A DNA stretch of 20,038 bases from positions 4,577-24,614 of the forward strand of contig JABGQE010000001.1 of assembly GCA_018648925.1 (NCBI GenBank), given 5' to 3'. Positions within the stretch are counted from its first letter, which is position 1. Each line of letters begins with the position of its first letter. Source of the stretch: a bacterium (GTDB taxonomy: Bacteria > Patescibacteriota > Minisyncoccia > Phycocordibacterales > UBA2163). Below, one piece after another: positions 7,788 to 15,422 of the stretch. The position numbers and the translations under genes were made by a program. The notes beneath the pieces were generated by a model. It searched no databases, was not told the DNA's origin, and worked only from the letters and a program-made list of their open reading frames with translations.

Positions 7788-8851
7788 AATTTTGACCTTG
7801 AGAATTCCGGTGAGATGAAAATCCTCTCGTCCTTATCTTTGCTAGTGCCAAGTGCAATACGTTTAATTGCAATAGTTGTAACAACTCCACCTAATATTGC
7901 AGCGCTCCCTAATTGAGACCACGATACAAGCTCTTTTTTAAACACTCTCGGGACAGATTTAAGCATATAAGGGTCAACATTTTGTGGCCCACCAACAAAA
8001 TCATGCATTATAATATTTCCTGCCATCTCTTTAGTGATTTCTCCTTTGATTTTATCCTCCCAAGAAGAGGCGTCTTTGTGAAAGATTTTATCATGACCTA
8101 AATCATACCGCTCTACATGAAGCACTACACCATCTCCATTGTCTGTAATCATAACGACAGGGATTTTATATTTAAGTGCGAGTATTCTCGTTTGAATCTT
8201 CATCTTTACATCATCAATTTCCTCAACAATACAATCTAACTTATTTTCTTTTAAGAGCTCTTCTAAGTTTTCATTTGTAATACCTTCAGGAAAAATATTT
8301 ACATCTGCATAGGGATTATCTTCATATATTCTTCTTGAAGCAACTATGGTTTTGTTTACTCCAATCTGATGAACTCCTGCTAATATTCTATTTAAATTTG
8401 TTGTATCAAGCTCATCAAAATCAGCTAATGTTATATTGTTTGAGATTCCAGCTTGAGTAAGCACAAAGGCAATATTGCTTCCTACACTCATCCCAAGCAC
8501 TGCAACCCTATAGCTGCTCAATTTCTTTTGCTCGTCTGCTGTTATTAAGTCTTGATTCCTGTTTGTCTTGAGTGCTAAATAATCTTCTTTATTTATACAC
8601 TTAACCAAGTGGTTATTCCACGGATAATAAAAAAACTTAAAATTATCTCTATTGTCTTCAGAGAACTTTTTAAATTCATCTGTTTTATATGCCTCTTCTT
8701 TATCTTTTCCAATAAAAGCTGTATTTTTAATAAAAAAGAGTTCTTTAAGCTGGTATTCAAATGCGTCTATAAAAACAGGATTTTTCTCTGATTTAAAGCT
8801 CTTGAATTCATCACTGCCAATAAGTATTGGCTTATATTCATTATTTTTCAT
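7781..8851 (-). CDS. ThiF/MoeB/E1-like adenylyltransferase (Rv1355c N-terminal type)
   Basis: E1-like enzyme predicted to adenylate a carboxylate; 356 aa. An N-terminal domain of about 110 residues contains FYYPWNNHLVK (74-84), which resembles the PW-containing segment of the mycobacterial Rv1355c family. The Rossmann core has VAVLGMSVGSNIAF (116-129) as the nucleotide loop, ADFDELDTTNLNRI (143-156) with the Asp and Arg expected to hold ATP, and GVNK (164-167). Residues 234-250 (MITDNGDGVVLHVERYD) recall the same family. There is no CxxC zinc site and no obvious catalytic Cys, unlike ThiF, MoeB or ubiquitin E1, so it probably acts on a small molecule or peptide. With the nitroreductase-like gene of the same operon (also 356 aa) it adds up to nearly the length of the single Rv1355c protein, about 715 aa from memory. 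Starts 12 bases after the membrane-protein gene. Confidence 0.82.
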   Translation of the reverse strand: MKNNEYKPILIGSDEFKSFKSEKNPVFIDAFEYQLKELFFIKNTAFIGKDKEEAYKTDEFKKFSEDNRDNFKFFYYPWNNHLVKCINKEDYLALKTNRNQDLITADEQKKLSSYRVAVLGMSVGSNIAFVLTQAGISNNITLADFDELDTTNLNRILAGVHQIGVNKTIVASRRIYEDNPYADVNIFPEGITNENLEELLKENKLDCIVEEIDDVKMKIQTRILALKYKIPVVMITDNGDGVVLHVERYDLGHDKIFHKDASSWEDKIKGEITKEMAGNIIMHDFVGGPQNVDPYMLKSVPRVFKKELVSWSQLGSAAILGGVVTTIAIKRIALGTSKDKDERIFISPEFSRSKLW

Positions 8852-8863
8852 ACTTCATTTATA

Positions 8864-9397
8864 TCATTTTCTTGTAGTAAAGAAAATGACTATAAGCGGT
8901 GCTACGAGCCACCAGAAGAATAGCGTAGTAGATGCAAATAGTGTATCTACTATTCCTGCAAAATCGTACAAATCAGAGATGTTGATTATATGATATGAAA
9001 TAGCGACAAGAAGTCCGCCGGAAGCAAGAGCTAAGAATCCGTTCTCTATTAACTTCCTCAAACCTCTATGATAAAGTTCAAAACTTACTATTCCAGTTAG
9101 AAGTACGTTTATAAGAATAATAACTAATATAAAAAGTCCAATCTGTGAATACAATATCGCCTTTTCTGTCTCTCCAAAGAAAGAAATACTTTGCAAATAT
9201 GGAAAAAAGAATACAACAGGAACTGAAGCATATAGAGAAAGCATTAAGGATATTATCCTCCTCTTACCAAACTTTAATCCGTATATAAAAAATACAAGAA
9301 ATATAACGATTAGAATAATCGTATCGAGTGACAAGTTCATTACAGTCTCTAGTGTACCTCCTGTAGAACTTGCGAATAAATTTTGTATCGCAGCCAT
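8864..9397 (-). CDS. small polytopic membrane protein, first gene of the six-gene operon
   Basis: 177 aa with about five predicted membrane segments (near 24-43, 47-68, 82-106, 119-140 and 155-174). Positive residues after segment 1 (KFGKRR, 42-47) suggest that loop is cytoplasmic. The first two segments (DTIILIVIFLVFFIYGLKFG and what follows) vaguely recall CvpA-type proteins, but I do not recognise the family with confidence. It precedes the ThiF-like gene by 12 bases and follows the dnaJ terminator. With its own promoter it would be the first gene of an operon that ends in a sensor kinase, so a transport or anchoring role for the pathway is possible but unproven. No SD site; a -10-like hexamer lies 6 bases before the ATG. 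Confidence 0.75.
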   Translation of the reverse strand: MAAIQNLFASSTGGTLETVMNLSLDTIILIVIFLVFFIYGLKFGKRRIISLMLSLYASVPVVFFFPYLQSISFFGETEKAILYSQIGLFILVIILINVLLTGIVSFELYHRGLRKLIENGFLALASGGLLVAISYHIINISDLYDFAGIVDTLFASTTLFFWWLVAPLIVIFFTTRK

Positions 9398-9432
9398 TTG
9401 TTAATTTTACAATGTTAAAAAACAGTTTGCAA
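9398..9432 (-). promoter_or_regulatory. promoter of the membrane protein/ThiF/ligase operon
   Basis: Minus strand: TTGCAA (9432-9427) as -35, 17 bases, TAAAAT (9409-9404) as -10, then six bases and the ATG at 9397. The -35 lies inside the dnaJ terminator hairpin. The predicted start of transcription is the start codon itself. Confidence 0.5.
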
Positions 9433-9444
9433 AAGCAAACTGTT
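9415..9444 (-). terminator. intrinsic terminator of dnaJ
   Basis: A perfect 10-bp stem (9421-9430 with 9435-9444, AACAGTTTGC/GCAAACTGTT) with a 4-base loop begins 3 bases after the dnaJ stop. On the minus strand it ends in a run of six T residues. It separates dnaJ from the downstream six-gene operon. Confidence 0.85.
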
Positions 9445-9446
9445 GA

Positions 9447-10532
9447 TTAAATCCCTTCTTTCTTCATCTCATCGACTAATTTCTTTGCACCACGTGAGAG
9501 TTTGTTTGGAAGTGTAATGTTTATTTTTACAAGCAAGTCCCCTCTTTTACTTTTACTTACTGGCACACCCTTTCCGGACACTCTTAGAATCTCTCCGAAC
9601 GACACTCCAGCTGGGATTTTAATATCAATATCACCATCCAATGTCGCTACTGTATAAGTACTTCCCAAAAGCGCATCGGTAAGCTTTACGTTTAATATCA
9701 TTGAAAGATTATTCCCTTCTTTCCTAAACACTGGATCAGGGCTTATATGAAGCTTTATATACAAATCTCCTGACACACCCCCAGAAACCGCCTCACCTCC
9801 TCCTGTGAGCCGTATCATCTCGCCATTGTCTACTCCAGCAGGGATAGCTATAGATATCTCTTCTTCTTTGCGAGCGACTCCCTGCCCTTTACAGTCTTTA
9901 CATTTTTCTTTAGGCACTTTACCTGTACTGTGACAGTTGTCACATCCTCGTACAGAAGTAATAGTTCCTAGTATTGAGTTTTTAGTTTCGTGAATCTTAC
10001 CTTTACCGTTACAGTTGCTACATGTTTCCATTTCTGTACCAACCTTACCACCACTTCCATGACACTCTTTACATTGTGAGACTTTAGTCAGAAGTACTTT
10101 TCGCTCTGTCCCGAAGATAGCATCTTTAAAAGGCACCTCAAGATCTATTGAAATATCTCTTCCTCTCTTTTGCTGTTGTCCTCGTCTTCCTCCTCCAAAG
10201 ATATCGCCCAGCCCACCGAAAATGTCATTCATATCAAAACCTTGATCTGCAAATCCAGAGAAATCAAAACCTTGTGCACCTTGGAAGCCGCCGAAGCCTT
10301 GTCCACCACCTGCGCCACCTTCATTAAACACTCGTCCGTATGCATCGTACTCTTGTCGCTTCTTTTCGTTTGAAAGCACACCATAAGCCTCGCTAATTTC
10401 TTTAAACTTAGCTTCGTCTCCTGTACCTTTATCAGGATGGTATTTGTGAGCAAGTTTTCTGAAGGCTTTTTTTACCTCGTCAGCACTTGCCTTCTTCTCT
10501 ACTCCTAAGATTTGATAGTAGTCTTTTGACAT
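9447..10532 (-). CDS. dnaJ: chaperone DnaJ (Hsp40)
   Basis: Co-chaperone that delivers clients to DnaK and stimulates its ATPase. The J domain covers 1-66 with HPD at 32-34. A Gly/Phe-rich linker (71-115) contains repeated GF and FGG. The zinc domain has four CxxCxGxG-type repeats at 154-161 (CKECHGSG), 171-178 (CSNCNGKG), 197-204 (CDNCHSTG, with Ser for the first Gly) and 211-218 (CKDCKGQG). The C-terminal client-binding domains follow. At 361 aa it is a full-length type I DnaJ. It is separated from dnaK by a strong terminator and has its own -10-like element 7 bases before the ATG, so it is likely a separate unit. A GAGGT is present but about 15 bases from the ATG, too far for a normal SD site. 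Confidence 0.97.
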   Translation of the reverse strand: MSKDYYQILGVEKKASADEVKKAFRKLAHKYHPDKGTGDEAKFKEISEAYGVLSNEKKRQEYDAYGRVFNEGGAGGGQGFGGFQGAQGFDFSGFADQGFDMNDIFGGLGDIFGGGRRGQQQKRGRDISIDLEVPFKDAIFGTERKVLLTKVSQCKECHGSGGKVGTEMETCSNCNGKGKIHETKNSILGTITSVRGCDNCHSTGKVPKEKCKDCKGQGVARKEEEISIAIPAGVDNGEMIRLTGGGEAVSGGVSGDLYIKLHISPDPVFRKEGNNLSMILNVKLTDALLGSTYTVATLDGDIDIKIPAGVSFGEILRVSGKGVPVSKSKRGDLLVKINITLPNKLSRGAKKLVDEMKKEGI

Positions 10533-10545
10533 AATTACTAGTATA
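10533..10545 (-). promoter_or_regulatory. dnaJ -10 element with leaderless geometry
   Basis: Minus strand TATACT (10545-10540), then seven bases (AGTAATT) and the dnaJ ATG at 10532. Upstream TTGATT is a possible -35, but with a spacer of about 19 bases. Because the dnaK terminator lies just upstream, dnaJ needs its own promoter, and only about 40 bases are available for it. Confidence 0.45.
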
Positions 10546-10573
10546 TTACCTCATTTCAGCCAAAAATCAAGCA

Positions 10574-10613
10574 AAAAAACAAACACCTCAACGCGTTGAG
10601 GTGTTTGTTTTTT
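10574..10613. terminator. strong palindromic terminator between dnaK and dnaJ
   Basis: A perfect 40-base palindrome: arms 10574-10593 and 10594-10613, with core CCTCAACGCGTTGAGG. It is flanked by six A residues on one side and six T on the other, so it can terminate in both directions. It closes the infA-to-dnaK operon. Fourteen bases of one arm recur at 19756-19769. Confidence 0.85.
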
Positions 10614-10623
10614 GCGGTTTTTA

Positions 10624-10643
10624 CTTGTCCTGAGCTTGTCGAA
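10624..10643 (-). repeat. short dispersed-repeat-like motif after dnaK
   Basis: Minus strand TTCGACAAGCTCAGGACAAG, 4 bases after the dnaK stop. I remember TTCGACAAGCTCAGG as a string that recurs in intergenic and coding DNA of CPR and other environmental genomes. Only one copy is in this window, so repeat status rests on memory, not on this sequence. Confidence 0.4.
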
Positions 10644-10647
10644 TGGA

Positions 10648-12618
10648 TTATTCTGTTTTTGGCTCTTCGGCTGGTGGGGTATCTTCCCCTTCATCTTTTT
10701 TACCCTGAGCATCGTCGATGGGCTTTTCTTCAAATTCTGCATCGCGGACATTTCCTTCCCCGCCTTCTTGCTTCTCTCCTGCCTGCGCATCTGCGCCTGC
10801 TTGCGGTTCTTGTGGTGCGGCTTTCGCCATTGCTTCACCTATCTTCTGCATCTCGCCTGATAGTTCTTCTGAAGCTTTTTTAATAGCTTCTGTATCTGTA
10901 CCGTCTTTTACTTTCTTAAGTTCGTCTACTTTAGCTTGTACTGAAGTTTTAAGAGCGTCATCTATCTTTCCTTCTGCATCTTTAATAGCTTTCTCTGCTG
11001 TGTATATCATCTGCTCTGAAAGATTCTTCGCATCTACTGCTTCTTTCTTTTTCGCGTCCTCACTTTCGTGCACCTCTGCATCCTTTTTCATCTTCTCTAC
11101 TTCTTCATCAGAAAGTCCTGAACTTGCTTCTATTTTTATAGACTGCTCCTTACCGCTTGCTTTGTCTTTTGCTTTTACATTTAAAATACCGTTTGCATCT
11201 ACATCAAATGACACCTCTACTTGAGGTACACCTCTTGGTGCTGGCGGTACGCCGTCTAGTATAAACCTACCTAAAGATTTATTGTCAGACGCCATTGAGC
11301 GCTCACCCTGAACCACGTGTATTTCTACAGAAGTTTGATTATCAGCTGCAGTAGAGAATGTTTGTGATTTAGATGTAGGTATAGTAGAGTTCTTTTCTAT
11401 AAGCTTTGTGGCTACAGACCCTAGAGTCTCAATACCAAGTGAGAGTGGTATAACATCAAGAAGTAGTATATCTTTCACATCTCCTTGCATAATACCTCCC
11501 TGTATAGCAGCACCAAGTGCAACCACCTCATCAGGGTTAATAGACTTATTTGGTTCTTTTCCAAAAAGCTCTTTAACAGCGTCATGAATTGCAGGCATAC
11601 GAGTCTGTCCACCTACCAATATAACCTCATTGATATCTCCTGTACTAAATGGTGACGCTTCTATAGCCTTTTTTGTGATATCTATTGATCGGTCAATAAA
11701 CTCTTTAGACAGGTCTTCTAATGTTGCTCGTGTCATTTTAAGCATCAAGTGTTTTGGGCCTGTTGCGTCTGATGTTATAAACGGAATGTTTATCTCAGTT
11801 TCAGAAGTTGAAGAAAGTTCATGTTTTGCTTTCTCTGCTGCTTCGTCAAGTCTTTGTATAGCAAGAGGGTCAGTAGACACATCTATGCCACTTTCTTTTT
11901 TAAACTCATCTGCAATCCACTTTATTATCTTCTGATCAATATCACGTCCACCCATGTGTGAGTCACCGTCTGTTGATTTTACTTCTATTACGTCGTCCCC
12001 CACTTCAAGTACTGACACATCAAAAGTACCACCACCGAAGTCAAAGACCACAATCTTCTCGTCTTTCTTTTTTGCAAACCCATATGCAAGAGCTGCAGCT
12101 GTAGGTTCGTTTATAATTCTCTTTACCTCAAGTCCTGCAATCTTCCCAGCATCCTTTGTAGCTTTTCTTTGTGAATCATTAAAATACGCAGGCACTGTTA
12201 TAACTGCTTCTGTTATCTTTTCTCCCAGTCGTGCCTCTGCGTCATTCTTAAGCTTTTGGAGTATCATTGCTGACACCTCCTCTGGTCGGTACTCTTTGTC
12301 TCCAAGTTTTACAAGCACTCCACCGTCACTTCCTTTTGCAATATCAAATGGTGAAGTCTTTTCGTCTTTCTGTATTTCAGCATCTGCAAACATATGTCCA
12401 ACATAACGTTTTATTCCAAATATAGTATTTTTAGGATTTGTTACTGCTTGTCGTTTTGCAAGAACACCTGCAAGTCGTTCATTTGTTTTTGAGATAGCAA
12501 CAATAGACGGTGTTGTTCGTACACCTTCTGCGTTTTCTATTATGGTTGGCTCTCCTCCTTCAATGAAAGCCATTGCTGAGTTTGTAGTACCTAAATCAAT
12601 TCCTAAAATTTTTGACAT
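10648..12618 (-). CDS. dnaK: chaperone DnaK (Hsp70)
   Basis: ATP-dependent chaperone of 656 aa. The nucleotide-binding domain opens with the phosphate-1 loop GIDLGTTNSA (5-14) and contains FDFGGGTFDVSVLE and ILVGGQTRMPA. It has the long form of the N-terminal domain seen in DnaK of most bacteria outside Firmicutes (GIKRYVG to YRPEEVSAMIL). The substrate-binding domain follows the LLLDVIPLSLGIET linker region. The helical lid ends in an Ala/Gln- and acid-rich tail, closing with GKKDEGEDTPPAEEPKTE. It is directly downstream of grpE, which is the usual pair, but here both follow rplM-rpsI. No CIRCE (HrcA) operator is visible upstream, so heat control by HrcA is not supported. No SD site; the start is preceded by AATATT. 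Confidence 0.98.
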   Translation of the reverse strand: MSKILGIDLGTTNSAMAFIEGGEPTIIENAEGVRTTPSIVAISKTNERLAGVLAKRQAVTNPKNTIFGIKRYVGHMFADAEIQKDEKTSPFDIAKGSDGGVLVKLGDKEYRPEEVSAMILQKLKNDAEARLGEKITEAVITVPAYFNDSQRKATKDAGKIAGLEVKRIINEPTAAALAYGFAKKKDEKIVVFDFGGGTFDVSVLEVGDDVIEVKSTDGDSHMGGRDIDQKIIKWIADEFKKESGIDVSTDPLAIQRLDEAAEKAKHELSSTSETEINIPFITSDATGPKHLMLKMTRATLEDLSKEFIDRSIDITKKAIEASPFSTGDINEVILVGGQTRMPAIHDAVKELFGKEPNKSINPDEVVALGAAIQGGIMQGDVKDILLLDVIPLSLGIETLGSVATKLIEKNSTIPTSKSQTFSTAADNQTSVEIHVVQGERSMASDNKSLGRFILDGVPPAPRGVPQVEVSFDVDANGILNVKAKDKASGKEQSIKIEASSGLSDEEVEKMKKDAEVHESEDAKKKEAVDAKNLSEQMIYTAEKAIKDAEGKIDDALKTSVQAKVDELKKVKDGTDTEAIKKASEELSGEMQKIGEAMAKAAPQEPQAGADAQAGEKQEGGEGNVRDAEFEEKPIDDAQGKKDEGEDTPPAEEPKTE

Positions 12619-12643
12619 AATATTTTTTTTATTAAACTTCTAA

Positions 12644-13219
12644 TTATTCAAACTTTCCTACTTTTACTTTAGCTGGACGTATAACCTTTCCACCTAAAAC
12701 ATACCCCTTTTGCATTACTTCAACCACCTTATGATCTCCCTCTTTCTTGTCTGTAACTACAGTTTCTACAGAATCGTGACGATTATGGTCAAATTCTTCT
12801 CCAAATGGATCAAACTGGTCTAGTCCATGCTCTTCTAAAGTCTTTAAAAGCTGTGAGTGTATATGCTCTATTCCCATCCTCCAATTCTTATCAACGCTCT
12901 CCCATGCTTCCTTATTTGCAAACGCCATATCAAAGTTATCAACAGAAGTAAGCAAATCTTGTATAAGCCCTTCTTTTGCAAATGCTACAAGTCCACCACG
13001 TAGTTCCTCTTCCTTTTTTCTAGCATTTACAAAGTCAGCTTTACTTCTTTGCCAGCCGTCCAGATACTCTTGCTTCTCTTCTACGCATTTCTTAAGTTTA
13101 TCTCTAAGCTTTTTTATAGTATCTGCACCACCCTCATCAATATCATCAAAGACAATATCTTCTTCTATTTCCTTATTATGTCCACTTTTAAAGCTTTTGT
13201 CAAGTTTTTTTCTAGGCAT
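12644..13219 (-). CDS. grpE: nucleotide exchange factor GrpE
   Basis: Releases ADP from DnaK; about 191 aa, typical length. A disordered charged N-terminus is followed by a long coiled-coil helix (about 35-85, with EYLDGWQRSKADFVNARKKEE) and the C-terminal beta domain ending GYVLGGKVIRPAKVKVGKFE. The family hallmarks are DFVNARKRxE-like in the helix and VLxGKVIRPAxVxV at the end. The frame can be opened at a TTG (13231), but I choose ATG 13219, which is preceded by AACATT, close to the AATATT seen before several starts here. It lies between rpsI and dnaK and is cotranscribed with both. Confidence 0.95.
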   Translation of the reverse strand: MPRKKLDKSFKSGHNKEIEEDIVFDDIDEGGADTIKKLRDKLKKCVEEKQEYLDGWQRSKADFVNARKKEEELRGGLVAFAKEGLIQDLLTSVDNFDMAFANKEAWESVDKNWRMGIEHIHSQLLKTLEEHGLDQFDPFGEEFDHNRHDSVETVVTDKKEGDHKVVEVMQKGYVLGGKVIRPAKVKVGKFE

Positions 13220-13251
13220 AATGTTAAACAATTATTAGTTACTACTAAAAA

Positions 13252-13677
13252 TTATCTCTTAGACCACTGTGAAGCTTTTCGAGCTTTCTTGAGACCTGGC
13301 TTCTTTCGCTCTTTTACTCTAGCGTCTCGCTTAAGTAGTCCTTCTTTCTTTAGAGCTCCTCTAAGCTCTGGGTCAAACTTCTCAAGTGCGCGTGCGATAC
13401 CAAGTGAGACAGCATCTGCCTGAGACGCAATACCACCACCTTTCACAAGTACTGTTACTTTAAACTTTTCTTCTATACCAGCAGTTTCAAATGCTTTTCT
13501 AATATCATTTCTTAATTCGTTAACAGGAAAATAATCTTCAAACTCTCTGTCATTTATTTCAAAAGAATATTTACTTGCAGAGAAAATCCGAACACGAGCA
13601 ATAGCGTTCTTTCTTCTTCCGATTGCCTCTATATAATGAGTGGCTGATATTTTTTGTTTTTCTACTGTTGTTGTCAT
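13252..13677 (-). CDS. rpsI: 30S ribosomal protein S9
   Basis: Small-subunit head protein, 141 aa. IEAIGRRKNAIARVRI (17-32), VLVKGGGIASQADAVSLGIARAL and the basic C-terminus ending KKARKASQWSKR (the tail reaching the P-site tRNA) identify S9. About a dozen extra N-terminal residues precede the core. It starts 1 base after the rplM stop, the usual L13-S9 pair. Confidence 0.97.
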   Translation of the reverse strand: MTTTVEKQKISATHYIEAIGRRKNAIARVRIFSASKYSFEINDREFEDYFPVNELRNDIRKAFETAGIEEKFKVTVLVKGGGIASQADAVSLGIARALEKFDPELRGALKKEGLLKRDARVKERKKPGLKKARKASQWSKR

Positions 13678-13678
13678 A

Positions 13679-14026
13679 TTATTCTTCTATAATTAATTTC
13701 TTCATTCTTATTTGTCTAAGTTTGTTGCTTGGAAGCATTCCGTATACTGCTTTTTTGAAAATCTCTTTATAGCCTTTCTTGTCAATTATTTTACCCATCT
13801 TCTCTTCCCTTAGTCCACTTGGGTATCCAGTATAATGCTTATATAGTTTAGTAGCTTTTTTACTGTCTGTTATTTCCATCTTAGATGCATTTATAACCTT
13901 CACCTCTACGTCAGGTGCAACGTTACGTGCAAACGAAGTATCGTTCTTACCCATTAGAAATGCCGCCGCTTTAGTTGCGATTCTTCCTAGCTTTTCTCCC
14001 TCTGCATTTATTTCTAATGTTTTCAT
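13679..14026 (-). CDS. rplM: 50S ribosomal protein L13, short form
   Basis: Large-subunit assembly protein. GEKLGRIATKAAAFLMGK (10-27), VINASKMEITDSKKATKLY (44-62) and KAVYGMLPSNKLRQIRMKKL (92-111) match L13. At 115 aa it is shorter than the usual 142: the N-terminal arm of about 14 residues before the LGR motif and the C-terminal tail after the KL helix are both missing. One base separates its stop from the rpsI start. No SD site. Confidence 0.95.
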   Translation of the reverse strand: MKTLEINAEGEKLGRIATKAAAFLMGKNDTSFARNVAPDVEVKVINASKMEITDSKKATKLYKHYTGYPSGLREEKMGKIIDKKGYKEIFKKAVYGMLPSNKLRQIRMKKLIIEE

Positions 14027-14027
14027 A

Positions 14028-14384
14028 TTATTTTACAAATTCAATTATAGCTTCTTGTGCTGCGTCCCCCACACGTGTACCAGCTTTGGTTATACGTGTA
14101 TAACCACCTTTTCTTTCTTTGTACTTTGGAGATAGTGTATCAAATAATTTAGTAGTTGCAACAGCGCTTCCACCAAGTCGGCTTAGTATGATTCGTCTTG
14201 CGCTAAGTGTTCCGTCTTTACCTTTTGTTATAAGTTTTTCTATGAAAGGTCGTAGAGCTTTTGCTTTTGCTTCAGTTGTTTGTATCTTGTCGTGCAATAT
14301 CAAAGACCGAGCAAGAGAACGCATAAGCGCTGTTCTTTGCTTTCTTACTCTTCCAAACTTTTTGTTTTTATTGTGATGTCTCAT
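14028..14384 (-). CDS. rplQ: 50S ribosomal protein L17
   Basis: 118 aa, normal for bacterial L17, which lies near the exit tunnel. It opens MRHHNKNKKFGRVRKQRTALMRSL, the family start, followed by SLILHDKIQTTEAKAKALRPFIEKLIT and GGYTRITK. It sits between rpoA and rplM as in the standard alpha operon order. The ATG is preceded by TAATATT, with no SD site. Confidence 0.97.
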   Translation of the reverse strand: MRHHNKNKKFGRVRKQRTALMRSLARSLILHDKIQTTEAKAKALRPFIEKLITKGKDGTLSARRIILSRLGGSAVATTKLFDTLSPKYKERKGGYTRITKAGTRVGDAAQEAIIEFVK

Positions 14385-14403
14385 AATATTACTAATTACT
14401 AAT

Positions 14404-15384
14404 TTACTTTAGTATGATTCCGTGATTTCCAAGCATTCTCTTTATCTCTTGTACACCTTTCTTTCCAAGTCCTTCAATCTCTAGGATATCCTCTTCTTTC
14501 TTGCGAGCTAAACCACCGACTGTTCGTATGTTTGCAGCTGTTAGTGCATTTATGTTTCTTGCTGAAAGATTAAGTGACTCAATCCTTGTCTTTAGAAGAT
14601 CTGTGTCAACCTCTTCTTCTTCTTTTGCATCAGCTTCTTTTTCTTGCTCTTTTTCTACCTCTTCACCTGAAACCTCTACTTCTACTTCCTCTTCTTTAAA
14701 TCCTACAATCGCTTTAAGTTGGTGAATCATTATCTCTATTGATTTCTCAAGCGCTTCGTGTGCAGTGATAGTCCCGTCTGTTTCTATAATAAGTCTAAGT
14801 CTATTGAAGTCTGTTCTGTCTCCGACACGCATGTTTTCTACTTCGTAGTTTACTCTTCTTATTGGAGTAAATATAGCATCAAGAGATATTACTCCTATGT
14901 CTACTTTATCTTTTTGAAGTACTTCTTTTGAAACATATCCCATACCACGTTCAACTACCATCTCTATAGAAAGATCACTTTTCTTATCTGTTATTTCTGC
15001 TATGTACTGATCTGGATTTAAAATACTCACTTGAGAAGGGGCTTTTATATCTGCCGCTGTTACATGCTTTTGTCCTTTTACATCTATAGAGATAGTCTGT
15101 GGTTCGTCAGTAAGCATTTGTATTCTTACCTTTTTAAGGTTTAGTAGAATATTTACAACATCTTCTTTTACTCCGTCTATTGTTGAGAACTCGTGTGGTA
15201 CTCCGTCTATCTTTACAGATGTAATAGCAGCACCCGGTAAAGATGACAAAACAATCCTTCGCAAAGAGTTACCAAGCGTATGCCCATACCCTGGGTAAAG
15301 ACCGTCTATTTCATATGTTCCTTTGAACTCCTCTTCAGAAACTATTTTAGGTTTTGATGGGAGTGATACGTTGTATTCTGACAT
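14404..15384 (-). CDS. rpoA: RNA polymerase alpha subunit
   Basis: 326 aa. The dimerisation domain (about 1-232) has the assembly motif PGYGHTLGNSLRRIVLSSLPG (31-51). A strongly acidic linker follows (about 229-260, rich in Glu). The C-terminal domain (263-326) has LSARNINALTAANIRTVG (273-290) and the helix-hairpin-helix GLGKKGVQEI (305-314). Arg276 and Asn279 stand at the places of the Escherichia coli UP-element contacts Arg265 and Asn268, so promoter DNA contact by the C-terminal domain is probably kept. It is in the canonical order rpsD-rpoA-rplQ. Confidence 0.98.
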   Translation of the reverse strand: MSEYNVSLPSKPKIVSEEEFKGTYEIDGLYPGYGHTLGNSLRRIVLSSLPGAAITSVKIDGVPHEFSTIDGVKEDVVNILLNLKKVRIQMLTDEPQTISIDVKGQKHVTAADIKAPSQVSILNPDQYIAEITDKKSDLSIEMVVERGMGYVSKEVLQKDKVDIGVISLDAIFTPIRRVNYEVENMRVGDRTDFNRLRLIIETDGTITAHEALEKSIEIMIHQLKAIVGFKEEEVEVEVSGEEVEKEQEKEADAKEEEEVDTDLLKTRIESLNLSARNINALTAANIRTVGGLARKKEEDILEIEGLGKKGVQEIKRMLGNHGIILK

Positions 15385-15422
15385 AATATAAAAATTTAAT
15401 TAATAATTGTTGCTTATAAATA

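Noticed and set aside
8570..8578. GAGTGCTAA, a half-site of the CIRCE (HrcA) heat-shock operator
   Set aside because: The matching TTAGCACTC half is absent at the proper distance and the string lies inside the ThiF-like coding sequence, far from grpE-dnaK.
10551..10883. Open frames on both strands over the dnaK 3' end and terminator
   Set aside because: They overlap dnaK out of frame and run through the dnaK terminator palindrome or the coding sequence itself; low-complexity shadows.
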